Below are positions 36,033 to 45,638 of a stretch of DNA of 53,582 nucleotides, piece by piece. Below the pieces are notes generated by a model. That model did no database searches. It saw only the letters and a list, made by a program, of their open reading frames with translations, and was not told the origin of the DNA. The position numbers and the translations under genes are program-made. This stretch comes from Candidatus Alistipes stercoravium. GTDB taxonomy: Bacteria; Bacteroidota; Bacteroidia; Bacteroidales; Rikenellaceae. The number at the start of each line of letters is the position of its first letter. The first letter of the stretch is position 1. The stretch covers positions 1 to 53,582 of the forward strand of contig DWWQ01000034.1 of the NCBI GenBank assembly GCA_019119615.1, read 5' to 3'.

Positions 36033-37127
36033 ATGCAGTTCCGAAAACTTCTGACGCTTGCCGCCGCGCTCTGCATCTGCGGGGGGGGGCTCCGGGCACA
36101 GCAGATCCTCGTCGGCGCCGACTTCGCCACGCGTTTCGACAACCGCGAATACGCCAACAACACCTTCAACGAGTCGCAGACGCTCTTCAGCGCCCGCCTC
36201 ACGCCCCGTGTCGGCGTCGCATGGCAGGAGAAGAACCAACTGGTCCTCGGCGTGGACATGCTGCAGAACTTCGGACAGCACAACGGAGCCCGCGAACCTT
36301 TCCTGAGCGACGTCAAGCCGCTGATGTACTACCGCTTCGCAACGCGCAACGTTACGGCCGCGGCGGGTATCTTCGACCGCAAGGAGCTCATGGGCGAATA
36401 TTCGCAGGCGCTCATCAGCGACTCGGTGGCCTTCTACCACAACCGCCTCTCGGGATTCCTCGGACGCTACGTCTCGACGCAGCGCGAGAAGAGCTATGTC
36501 GAGATGGCCATCGACTGGGAAGGCATGTACTCCGACGCCTCGCGCGAGATGTTCCGCATCCTCTCCGCCGGCCGCTACACGCTCGACCGCGGATTCTACT
36601 TCGGATACGCCTTCTCGATGTTCCACTTCGCCGGGTCGAAGCTCAACGAGAACGTGACGGACAACCTGCTGGTCAATCCCTTCGTGGGTTGGGAGTTCGA
36701 GGCCTTCTTCGACTTCGACGTCAAGGCCGGGATGCTCTTCGCCCCGCAGCGCGCCCGCAGCCTCGACCATGAGTGGAAGAAGCCCTGCGGCGGGCAGATC
36801 GACCTGAAGATCAGCCGCTGGGGTCTGAAGATCGAGAACAACCTCTATCTGGGGCAGAACCTCCAGCCGCTGCGCAATGAAACGGCCAACCCCGCGACGG
36901 GACTCACCTACGGAGCCGACGGGCTCTATGCCGGCGAGGCCTTCTACGCCACTACCGAGCATGTCTACAACCGGACGTGGGTGGGCTACAACCGCAAGTT
37001 CTTCGACAACACGGTGCATGTCGAGGCCGGCATGGTCTTCCACTACGACGGCACGGGCCTCGGAACGCAGCAGGTGGTCAAGCTCTCGGTGGACATCCAG
37101 CGGATGTTCGGCACGGGACGCAAATAA
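36033..37127 (+). CDS. outer-membrane barrel protein with a G9 tract in its signal peptide
   Basis: 364 residues. Signal peptide MQFRKLLTLAAALCICGGGLRAQQ, then barrel-like strands (ILVGADFATRFDNREYANN, VDMLQNFGQHNG, YVEMAIDWEGMYSD, FYFGYAFSMFHFAGSKL). No named family recognised. The three glycines of the signal peptide are encoded by nine consecutive Gs (36081-36089), in frame as written. One gain or loss would abolish the protein, so it is a candidate phase-variable gene. A -7-like TATTTTTG is at 36003-36010. glnS follows after 39 nt and may be co-transcribed. Confidence 0.65.
   Translation: MQFRKLLTLAAALCICGGGLRAQQILVGADFATRFDNREYANNTFNESQTLFSARLTPRVGVAWQEKNQLVLGVDMLQNFGQHNGAREPFLSDVKPLMYYRFATRNVTAAAGIFDRKELMGEYSQALISDSVAFYHNRLSGFLGRYVSTQREKSYVEMAIDWEGMYSDASREMFRILSAGRYTLDRGFYFGYAFSMFHFAGSKLNENVTDNLLVNPFVGWEFEAFFDFDVKAGMLFAPQRARSLDHEWKKPCGGQIDLKISRWGLKIENNLYLGQNLQPLRNETANPATGLTYGADGLYAGEAFYATTEHVYNRTWVGYNRKFFDNTVHVEAGMVFHYDGTGLGTQQVVKLSVDIQRMFGTGRK
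36081..36089 (+). repeat. G9 homopolymer inside the barrel protein's signal peptide
   Basis: Nine consecutive G residues encode Gly-Gly-Gly at codons 17-19 of the gene at 36033. Confidence 0.9.
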
Positions 37128-37166
37128 AATCCGACGACAAAATCAAAAACAACGCAACATAATAAT

Positions 37167-38849
<1,683 letters not shown>

Positions 38850-38894
38850 CACATCCCGGCGCCGATTATTCCGGCATACCGTAGAACAAAAAAA

Positions 38895-38935
38895 ATACAC
38901 ATCCGGCCCATTCAGGCCGGATGTGTATTTTTTTC
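38895..38935 (+). terminator. terminator after glnS
   Basis: A 14-bp stem, ATACACATCCGGCC (38895-38908) with GGCCGGATGTGTAT (38915-38928), then a T-run. Confidence 0.85.
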
Positions 38936-39054
38936 GGGATTCCCCAACCAATCAACAACAAAAAACGCTCATAGGAATAAATAAAACAAAACAACAATTT
39001 GATTTTCTTAAAATAATATTTAATTTTATACACAAAAATCAACATAAACCGACC

Positions 39055-39363
39055 ATGAAAGATCATCCGCCGATGCAGCGCCTGCCCACTGTTTGTCCGG
39101 CATGCGACGCCAAGCTCTATGTACAGACCCTCGCATGCACCCAATGTTCTACCCGTATCGAAGGGCGATTCCCGTTGCCGGTCTTTCTGCTCCTGCCCGC
39201 CGGCGAACAGCAGTTCATCCTCGAATTCGTACTGTGCAGCGGATCGCTCAAGGAGATGGCCTCCCGGCAGGGGCTCAGCTACCCCACTGTCCGAAACCGT
39301 CTCGACGAAATCATCGAACACCTAAAGAACCTGCAACATGAAAAGTCTCAAGAAAATCGTTGA
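39055..39363 (+). CDS. DUF2089 family zinc-ribbon/HTH regulator
   Basis: 102 residues. Zinc ribbon VCPACDAKLYVQTLACTQCSTRIEGRFPLP (two CxxC pairs), then the HTH portion EFVLCSGSLKEMASRQGLSYPTVRNRLDEIIEHL. DUF2089 proteins are small regulators usually encoded next to membrane proteins, as here: the 3' end overlaps the next gene by 26 nt. The start at 39055 follows an AT-rich leader; a longer frame to 38923 would run through the glnS terminator. Confidence 0.8.
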   Translation: MKDHPPMQRLPTVCPACDAKLYVQTLACTQCSTRIEGRFPLPVFLLLPAGEQQFILEFVLCSGSLKEMASRQGLSYPTVRNRLDEIIEHLKNLQHEKSQENR

Positions 39364-39919
39364 CCCGTTCAACTACTATTCGGGCGAACGAACCTTCGCC
39401 GTCGGAGTTGTCGGGCTGTTTGCCGCGGCGCTCGTCAACCACCTCGGCGGGGAGACCACACGCGGAATCGTATCTTCGGGCTACGGCGACCTCTCCTTTA
39501 TCCAGGCACTCTGTCAGATTCTTGCCGCCTGGATAATTCTCAGCACGTTGCTATACCTCGCCGCACGGTTGTTGTCAAAATCCAAAATCCGAATGATCGA
39601 TCTTTACGGAAACCAGCTTCTCGCACGCATCGCCCTGTTCCCGGTGCTGCTCCTCGGCGCCCTGTCGCCGTTGCGCAGCGCCGCCCTGCAACTGACAAAA
39701 ACCTCACCCGAGGAGCTGGCTGCGCACTTCCCGATCGGGTTGATCGCTTTCGGATTCACCGCCCTGATCTGCCTCGTATGGTTTTTTCTGTGGAGCTATC
39801 GGGGTTATGCCGTCGCGGCCAACCTCAAGGGATGGAAGGCTGTGGTCAGCTACATGGTCTGCTATCTGCTTGCTGAAATCATCGGAGGCCTATGTACGGC
39901 ATGGATCGCCCAATGGTGA
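39338..39919 (+). CDS. polytopic membrane protein coupled to the DUF2089 gene
   Basis: 193 residues with about five hydrophobic segments (TFAVGVVGLFAAALV, ALCQILAAWIILSTLLYLAARLL, IALFPVLLLGAL, FPIGLIAFGFTALICLVWFFLW, VVSYMVCYLLAEIIGGL). The layout is Yip1-like. It overlaps the DUF2089 gene, suggesting that the regulator and membrane protein act together. Function unknown. Confidence 0.65.
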   Translation: MKSLKKIVDPFNYYSGERTFAVGVVGLFAAALVNHLGGETTRGIVSSGYGDLSFIQALCQILAAWIILSTLLYLAARLLSKSKIRMIDLYGNQLLARIALFPVLLLGALSPLRSAALQLTKTSPEELAAHFPIGLIAFGFTALICLVWFFLWSYRGYAVAANLKGWKAVVSYMVCYLLAEIIGGLCTAWIAQW

Positions 39920-39938
39920 CACATCCGGGAAAAAATGA

Positions 39939-39980
39939 AACGCGAGCGGGAAAATCGTTGCTGATTTTCCCGCTCGCGTT
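39939..39980. terminator. long perfect inverted repeat between convergent genes
   Basis: An 18-bp perfect stem (39939-39956 with 39963-39980, core GCGAGCGGGAAAATC) between the convergent membrane-protein and GT2 genes. There is no long T-run on the plus side; it probably serves as a bidirectional terminator. Confidence 0.55.
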
Positions 39981-40019
39981 CATAGGGTCACGTCCTCTAA
40001 ACAAGCAACCGCGACCGCG

Positions 40020-41030
40020 TCACATCAACCGTCCGAAGGTTCGCTGCCCCAGGAGGTAACGCAGGACGATCGAACCGAAATAGACATGGCGTACCGGAGC
40101 CTTGCGCGCGGCACGGATTGTCCGGCGCTTTTCCGCCAGCGCCGGGTGCCACCGGAAGAAATCCCGCCAGGCGCGGAATACGGCCCGGAAGTTGTCCGTA
40201 CGCCCCTGTACGAGATACGACAGGGCCGCCAGCAGGTCGAGCGCCGGACGCATCACGGCAACCAGCAGCCGCTGCCCCGAAGAGGAACATTTGTAGAGCA
40301 TGGCCAAATTGTTGCGGTGGTTGTAAAAGACCTTCGAGGGCGAATCGGTCTGGAGCGTTCCACCTCCGAGGTGAAAGACCCGGCTCACGGGAACCACCCG
40401 CACACGGTAGCCGGCCAGCTGCATGCGCCAGCAAAGGTCGATCTCCTCCATATGGGCGAAAAAGTCGCCGTCGAAGCCCCCCAGCGCCCGGAAAACCCCG
40501 GCCCGGCAGCAGAAAGCCGCCCCGCTCACCCAAAAGACGTCGCGCTCGTCGTCGTACTGACCCCGGTCCTCCTCGACCGTGCGCAGGATGCGGCCCCGGC
40601 AGAAGGGATAGCCCAGAAAGTCGATGAAGCCGCCCGACGCTCCGGCATATTCGAACTTCTCACGTTCGAGAAAGGAGATCAGTTTGGGCGACACCACCGC
40701 CACGTCGGGATTCCGCTCGAGGCATTCGAGCAACGGTTCGAGCCATCCGGCGGGTGTTTCGACATCGGAGTTCAACAACACGAAAATATCCGCTTCGATC
40801 TGCTCCAGCGCCCGGTTGTACCCTCCGGCAAAGCCGTAATTGGTGTCGAGGCGCACCACATGAACCGTCGGAAACTCGCTTGCGAGCAGTTCCAGCGAAC
40901 CGTCCGTCGATCCGTTGTCGGCCACGACGATCCCCACGCCGGCGGGAGCCGCCGCCACGACACTCGGCAGAAAGCGGCGCAGGTGCGCCTCTCCGTTCCA
41001 GTTCAGGATAACGATCTTGACGTCAGGCAT
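40020..41030 (-). CDS. family 2 glycosyltransferase
   Basis: 336 residues, GT-A fold. VKIVILNWNGEAHLRRFLPSV at the N-terminus, VADNGSTDGS, the DxD-like LLNSDVETPAGWL, and HMEEIDLCWRMQLAGYRV in the acceptor region (ED motif), as in rhamnosyltransferase-like GT2 enzymes. It probably adds a sugar to a surface glycan. Its start overlaps the stop of the acyltransferase gene by 8 nt. Confidence 0.85.
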   Translation of the reverse strand: MPDVKIVILNWNGEAHLRRFLPSVVAAAPAGVGIVVADNGSTDGSLELLASEFPTVHVVRLDTNYGFAGGYNRALEQIEADIFVLLNSDVETPAGWLEPLLECLERNPDVAVVSPKLISFLEREKFEYAGASGGFIDFLGYPFCRGRILRTVEEDRGQYDDERDVFWVSGAAFCCRAGVFRALGGFDGDFFAHMEEIDLCWRMQLAGYRVRVVPVSRVFHLGGGTLQTDSPSKVFYNHRNNLAMLYKCSSSGQRLLVAVMRPALDLLAALSYLVQGRTDNFRAVFRAWRDFFRWHPALAEKRRTIRAARKAPVRHVYFGSIVLRYLLGQRTFGRLM

Positions 41031-41946
41031 GGGTACGTTTGTGTTTCCAGCGGCGGTGCGACCAGATCCAAAGTTCGGGCTGTTCGCAGATCACACGTTC
41101 CAGTTCGCGGACGTAACGTTCGGTAATCTCATTGGGAGCCACCTCCTCCACACCGTCATAGAGCGGGACGAACGACATCTCGTAACGGCCGCGGCGCAGG
41201 CGGTCCATCCGGACGAAATAGACCGGAAGGTGGCAGCGCAGCGCCAGCTTCTCACCGCCGTCGAAGAAGATCGTATCCTGGTTGAGGAAACGGAACCAGT
41301 GGCTGTCGGGACGCCGCGGGGGATTCTGGTCGGCAATAAGGCCCAGGACAAGGTTCCGGCCGGCGAAGCCCTCCTCGCTGTGGTTCAGGTAAAAGCGAAG
41401 GCACTCCTTCATCGGGACGGGCGTGGCGTAGTCGCCCCGGCGCAGCCGTTTGTAGAAAAGGTCGGCCACCCGGCTTTCAAGCGGATGGTAGACCGCAACG
41501 ACGATCTGCGACGGAACGTAAATTCCCCAGAAGGAGCAGTACTCCCAACAACCGAAATGGGCCGTCATGGCAATCCAGTTGCGCCCGGCGACCTTTGCAA
41601 GATGCTCGTCGAGGCCCTTCACCTTCAGGATACGCCGTCCTTTCGCAGGCGTCATGTGGGCCAGGTCGATCGTATCGACAAACAATTCGGCCAGCGTGAG
41701 GTAAAACCGGCGCCGGATCACGGACAGTTCCGCATCGCTCTTCTCGGGGAAGGAATTGCGCAGATTCCTCTTCACCACCTTCATCCGATAGCGCAGGCAG
41801 TAATACAGGATGAAGAATATCAGATTTTCGACGACGTAATACTTGAACCAGTAGGGTGACACGGCGAACAGGCGCGCCAGGGCCCAGAGTATCTCCAGCC
41901 AGATTCGCTGGAAAAGATTCGGTCGGGTATGTTTCACAGGCGCCAT
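41023..41946 (-). CDS. LpxL/HtrB-like lysophospholipid (lipid A) acyltransferase
   Basis: 307 residues with an N-terminal membrane anchor (IWLEILWALARLFAVSPYWFKYYVVENLIFFILYY), the catalytic HxxxxE-type motif in MTAHFGCWEYCSFWG, and the downstream YHPLES and ADQNPPRR segments of the LpxL family. It should add a secondary acyl chain to lipid A or a related lipid on the inner membrane. A C9 tract on its coding strand (G9 at 41953-41961) fills the space between the DUF389 stop and this ATG and could affect translation. Confidence 0.85.
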   Translation of the reverse strand: MAPVKHTRPNLFQRIWLEILWALARLFAVSPYWFKYYVVENLIFFILYYCLRYRMKVVKRNLRNSFPEKSDAELSVIRRRFYLTLAELFVDTIDLAHMTPAKGRRILKVKGLDEHLAKVAGRNWIAMTAHFGCWEYCSFWGIYVPSQIVVAVYHPLESRVADLFYKRLRRGDYATPVPMKECLRFYLNHSEEGFAGRNLVLGLIADQNPPRRPDSHWFRFLNQDTIFFDGGEKLALRCHLPVYFVRMDRLRRGRYEMSFVPLYDGVEEVAPNEITERYVRELERVICEQPELWIWSHRRWKHKRTHA

Positions 41947-41952
41947 ATCCGA

Positions 41953-41961
41953 GGGGGGGGG
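41953..41961 (+). repeat. G9/C9 homopolymer before the acyltransferase start
   Basis: Nine consecutive Gs on the plus strand, sitting between the DUF389 stop (41962) and the acyltransferase ATG (41946). Confidence 0.9.
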
Positions 41962-43374
41962 TCAGGGTTCCACGAAGAGTTTTACGTTATCCACCCGCGT
42001 ACGCACGCGCAACCAGCGGACCAGCGTTTCGCGATCGACGGGACGGGTCGAATCACACGGCGTAACCACACAGACAAGTGTCGTGTCGCCCGGGATGCCG
42101 GAGACGTCGAAGGTAATGCCCTTCATGAGCGACACCGTGCGGATATTCTCCGTCAGCGCGCCCATCTCGCGTGAAATATCCTCCACTTCGACATTCGTTA
42201 CCCGGTAACGCTGCAACAGCGAGGTCATCTCCCCGATGCGGCGGTTCTTCTCCTCGAGCAGCTCGCCATAGCTCTGCTGCAGCGAAGCCACGTCGATACG
42301 GTCCTCGCCGCTGGTCTGACGCACGATGAGTTCGGCATCCGAAAGGCCGAAGCCGGCAAGCTGCGCCCGTGCATTTTCGACCACTTCGCTGCTGAGCGTC
42401 TCGCCCAGGAGCAGCAGTTCGATCTGCGGGTGCCGGCGTCCGCCCGCATAATGCTTGGTGCACTCGATCACACGCGTCTGCGGGAAGTTGAAAACCTGAG
42501 CGACATACCGGTCTACCGACGATTCGAAGATCGAAACCCGCACCATATGGACGCCGATCACCACACTCGGAACAAACGTGATGAGCGTAATGGCCATCAT
42601 CAGGCGCCTGACCGTCCGCTCGCGGACCTTGTCGATGAAAACTTTTTTCTCGTACTTCAGGAACCGAACCATCAGATAGGTGGCCAGGGCGATGAAAACC
42701 GAATTGATGAAAAACAGGTAGAAGGCCCCCAGGAAGAAGCGGAACTGTCCCGTTGCCAGGCCGAAGCCCGCCGTACAAAGGGGCGGGATCAGCGCCGTGG
42801 CGATGGCCACACCCGGGATGACGGTGGATGTGCGGTCCTGACGCGTCTGCGCCACGATGCCCGCCAAACCGCCGAAGAAAGCGATCAGCACGTCATAGGT
42901 CGTCGGTGTAGTGCGTGCCAGCAACTCGCTGCTGTTCGACGAAAGGGGTGTAATGAAGAAGTAGAGCGTCGAGGTGATGATCGCGACGATGAACATCAGC
43001 ACGAAATTGCGCAGCGACCTCTTCATAAGCTCGAAGTCGTTGATCCCCAGCGATAACCCGATACCCATGATCGGACCCATGATGGGCGATACAAGCATGG
43101 CGCCGATGATGACTGCCGCGGAATTGACGTTCAGGCCGAGCGAAGCGATCAGCGTGGCGAAGATCAGAACCCACAGATTGACGCCGTGGAATTCGACCCC
43201 CTTCGAGATGTTGGCGACGACCTCGTCTCGCTGGGCCTTGTCCTCTTCAAGGCTGAAGCGGCCCTTCAGAAATTCGCGCAGTTCGTGAAGCCACAAAGAG
43301 AAGGAGAAGTGCAGACCTCGCTCCTCGTTCGTGTTCGGAGTTCCGGTCGGACCGGTATCTTTACGGTTGTTCAT
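41962..43374 (-). CDS. DUF389 family membrane protein
   Basis: 470 residues. The DUF389 membrane region lies at about 60-270: LNVNSAAVIIGAMLVSPIMGPIMGIGLSLGINDFELMKRSLRN, then GIVAQTRQDRTSTVIPGVAIATALIPPLCTAGFGLATGQ, with six or so transmembrane segments. A soluble C-terminal part (about 300-470) includes a coiled-coil stretch near LQQSYGELLEEKNRRIGEM. Transport function is unproven in this family. It lies 29 nt downstream of rsmI. Confidence 0.82.
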   Translation of the reverse strand: MNNRKDTGPTGTPNTNEERGLHFSFSLWLHELREFLKGRFSLEEDKAQRDEVVANISKGVEFHGVNLWVLIFATLIASLGLNVNSAAVIIGAMLVSPIMGPIMGIGLSLGINDFELMKRSLRNFVLMFIVAIITSTLYFFITPLSSNSSELLARTTPTTYDVLIAFFGGLAGIVAQTRQDRTSTVIPGVAIATALIPPLCTAGFGLATGQFRFFLGAFYLFFINSVFIALATYLMVRFLKYEKKVFIDKVRERTVRRLMMAITLITFVPSVVIGVHMVRVSIFESSVDRYVAQVFNFPQTRVIECTKHYAGGRRHPQIELLLLGETLSSEVVENARAQLAGFGLSDAELIVRQTSGEDRIDVASLQQSYGELLEEKNRRIGEMTSLLQRYRVTNVEVEDISREMGALTENIRTVSLMKGITFDVSGIPGDTTLVCVVTPCDSTRPVDRETLVRWLRVRTRVDNVKLFVEP

Positions 43375-43403
43375 TGGATGCTGGTTCTTTTCTTACACAC
43401 AAA

Positions 43404-44162
43404 TCATTCGCTCAATCCGGCAGAGGATGCATCGGAAGCACAATCCGGATCGTCGGAGCCACATGCATCGTCATCGTGCCGGGTCCGCGCCTTGGGACGG
43501 CCCGAGACGACGATCACGAATTCGCCCCGGGGTTCCGTCGTCCGGAAATGCTCCAGCAGCTCGGCGACGGTGCCGCGCAGCGTCTGCTCGAATTTCTTGG
43601 TCAGCTCGCGCGATACGGAGACGGGACGATCGGCGCCGAACGTCTCGGCAAACTGCTCGAGGCACTTGACCACCCGGTAGGGAGACTCGTAGAAGACCAT
43701 CGTGCGCTCCTCGCCGGCGAGGGCCTGCAGGCGTTTCATGCGCCCCTTCTTCTGCGGCAGGAAGCCCTCGAAGCAGAACCGGTCGCAGGGAAATCCGCTC
43801 TGAACCAATGCCGGGATGAGGGCCGTGGCTCCCGGCAGGGTCTCGACCTCGATCCCCGCCTCGACACAGGTGCGCACGAGCAGGAAGCCCGGATCGGAGA
43901 TGCCCGGCGTCCCGGCATCCGAGACAAGCGCTGCATCGCGCCCCGCGGCGATCTCCGCCGCAACGGCGGCTACCGAGGCGTGCTCGTTGAACTTGTGGTG
44001 CGCATAAAGCCGTTTTTCGATACCGAGGTGCTTGAGCAGCACGGAACTCGTCCGCGTATCCTCGGCCAGAATGAAATCGACCTCGCGCAGCACGTTGATC
44101 GCGCGCAGCGTGATGTCGTCCAGATTGCCGATCGGCGTCGGTACGATATAGAGTTTGGCCAT
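43404..44162 (-). CDS. rsmI: 16S rRNA (cytidine1402-2'-O)-methyltransferase
   Basis: 252 residues. MAKLYIVPTPIGNLDDITLRAINVL, FILAEDTRTSSVLLKHLGI, and ALVSDAGTPGISDPGFLLVR are diagnostic of the RsmI tetrapyrrole-methylase-like family. It methylates C1402 of 16S rRNA using SAM. It starts 5 nt after the upstream acidic protein gene. The C-terminal tail after about 235 is Ser/Asp/Ala-rich. Confidence 0.95.
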   Translation of the reverse strand: MAKLYIVPTPIGNLDDITLRAINVLREVDFILAEDTRTSSVLLKHLGIEKRLYAHHKFNEHASVAAVAAEIAAGRDAALVSDAGTPGISDPGFLLVRTCVEAGIEVETLPGATALIPALVQSGFPCDRFCFEGFLPQKKGRMKRLQALAGEERTMVFYESPYRVVKCLEQFAETFGADRPVSVSRELTKKFEQTLRGTVAELLEHFRTTEPRGEFVIVVSGRPKARTRHDDDACGSDDPDCASDASSAGLSE

Positions 44163-44167
44163 GCGGA

Positions 44168-45334
44168 TCAGGCAAATTTGCGTTCGAGAAGCTCCATGAG
44201 CAGCTTGGCACCGTCGGAGTTGGCGTTCCAGGCGTAGTTCTCGGCCACATAGATCATGCAGTCGTCGAGGTTGTCGAAACCGTTGAGGGCCTCGATCGCC
44301 CGTTCGAACGCCTCGCCGTCGCCGCCGAACAAGTCGCGGATCATGAGGAACTTGTCGTTGATGCCGATGGCCCGGTGCAAGTCCGCAACGGACTCGCTGC
44401 GCCGCAGCTCCGAAGCAATGTCGTGCGGCGGAGCGATCGTGTCGGCCAGCGTATGCACGTTTGCGTTGATTACCTCACCCAACACGGCGCCCGGAGCCGC
44501 CGCATCCGAAAGTGTCGGCGCCTCGGCCGCCGGATGCACGGGATGCACGGGATGCACGGGTTCATGGGCTGGAGCCGGAGCCGGTTCCGGGGCAGGCTCG
44601 GCCGGGAATGCCTCCCCGACAGGGGTTGCCGGCGTGCGTTCCGGCGTATCGGGCCCGTAGAGCGACATGATGACCCGCTGTTTGTGGCGATGGCGCGATG
44701 CGGGCTCCTCCACGCCGAAAAGGGTCTGTGCGGCAGATTTTTCACGGGAGTGGTCCGGATTCGCATCGGGATCGGAAGGTGCCGGTTCATGGGCCGATTC
44801 GGCCACCGAGGCGCTGATAAAGGCCTCCACGGCGGGCGATTCTACGTCCCGGGGCGCAGGCGTCTCCCCTATCGGTTCGGAAACCGGCTCCGGTTCGGGA
44901 CCGGACATCTCTGCGGAAGGCACAGCGGGTGCAATCGGCTCTTCGGAGAGCTCCGCTTCACGGACAGGTTCGGAAGCGGGAGCCGCCGAAACCTCCGGCC
45001 CGGGGTCCGAGGTCGGTTCCGGCTCGAAGGGAACGGGCTCCTCAAAAGCGGACGCCGCCTCCGGCAGGGGCTCCTCGGCCTCCGGCATTTCGGCCAGGGG
45101 ATCGAGCGACAGCACCTCTCCCAAATCGATCGGGAGGGCCGGTTCGGCCGCAGCCGGTTCGGCCGGCACCGTTTCGGAACGGACACCGAAACGGACCGTC
45201 TCATACAGACCGCGCAATTTTTCCAGCACCAGATCGCGTTCCAGCGCATCTATCTCCTTCGAAGCGTCCCAGCTGCCGACGATCTCCGCAAGCCGCCGCA
45301 GGTCGCTCTGCAAACGATCCAAATCCATATGCAT
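44168..45334 (-). CDS. acidic Pro/Glu-rich protein upstream of rsmI
   Basis: 388 residues from MHMDLDRLQ. An ordered N-terminal helix region (1-50, LQSDLRRLAEIVGSWDASKEIDALERDLVLEKLRGLYETV) and an ordered C-terminus (about 300-388, LHRAIGINDKFLMIRDLFGGDGEAFERAIEALNGFDNLDDCMIYVAENYAWNANSDGAKLLMELLERKFA) flank about 230 residues of disordered Pro/Glu/Ala sequence. The latter includes a 9-nt tandem repeat (44532-44558) giving VHPVHPVHP. No function recognised. The C-terminal block looks conserved, so the linker may simply tether two domains. The start is set by the two close ATGs before the -7 at 45356-45349. Confidence 0.65.
   Translation of the reverse strand: MHMDLDRLQSDLRRLAEIVGSWDASKEIDALERDLVLEKLRGLYETVRFGVRSETVPAEPAAAEPALPIDLGEVLSLDPLAEMPEAEEPLPEAASAFEEPVPFEPEPTSDPGPEVSAAPASEPVREAELSEEPIAPAVPSAEMSGPEPEPVSEPIGETPAPRDVESPAVEAFISASVAESAHEPAPSDPDANPDHSREKSAAQTLFGVEEPASRHRHKQRVIMSLYGPDTPERTPATPVGEAFPAEPAPEPAPAPAHEPVHPVHPVHPAAEAPTLSDAAAPGAVLGEVINANVHTLADTIAPPHDIASELRRSESVADLHRAIGINDKFLMIRDLFGGDGEAFERAIEALNGFDNLDDCMIYVAENYAWNANSDGAKLLMELLERKFA
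44532..44560 (-). repeat. 9-bp tandem repeat in the acidic protein gene
   Basis: GGATGCACG occurs three times in a row on the plus strand, encoding repeated Val-His-Pro on the minus strand. It stays in frame if copies are gained or lost. Confidence 0.8.
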
Positions 45335-45638
45335 ATAAATTTTGCTCTCAAAGGTACTGAAAAATTTACAAATGGCGGCCTTCGGACCCCAGGAATTTCC
45401 GCAAAGGCCGCAAGCCGCCGGCGGAACGGAGTTCCAAAGCCCATCCGCACGGGCTTCACGGCAAAAGGGAAAAATCCGAGAAAATCCATGAAATAGTCCC
45501 TGCCCTATCATGAAGAACGGAGAATTTCGATTAACTTTGCAAAGTTATGCGGCAATGACCGTCTTCGGCAACGGTACCACAACGCGGGAAAGCCCCGGCA
45601 TGAAAAATATTTTTACTTACATATTAACCTGAACACCT
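45335..45638. other. divergent promoter region
   Basis: It holds a leftward -7 TACCTTTG (minus strand, 45356-45349) for the acidic protein/rsmI operon and a rightward TAACTTTG (45532-45539) about 100 nt before the GH97 gene, giving the latter a leader of about 95 nt. No gene recognised. Confidence 0.55.
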
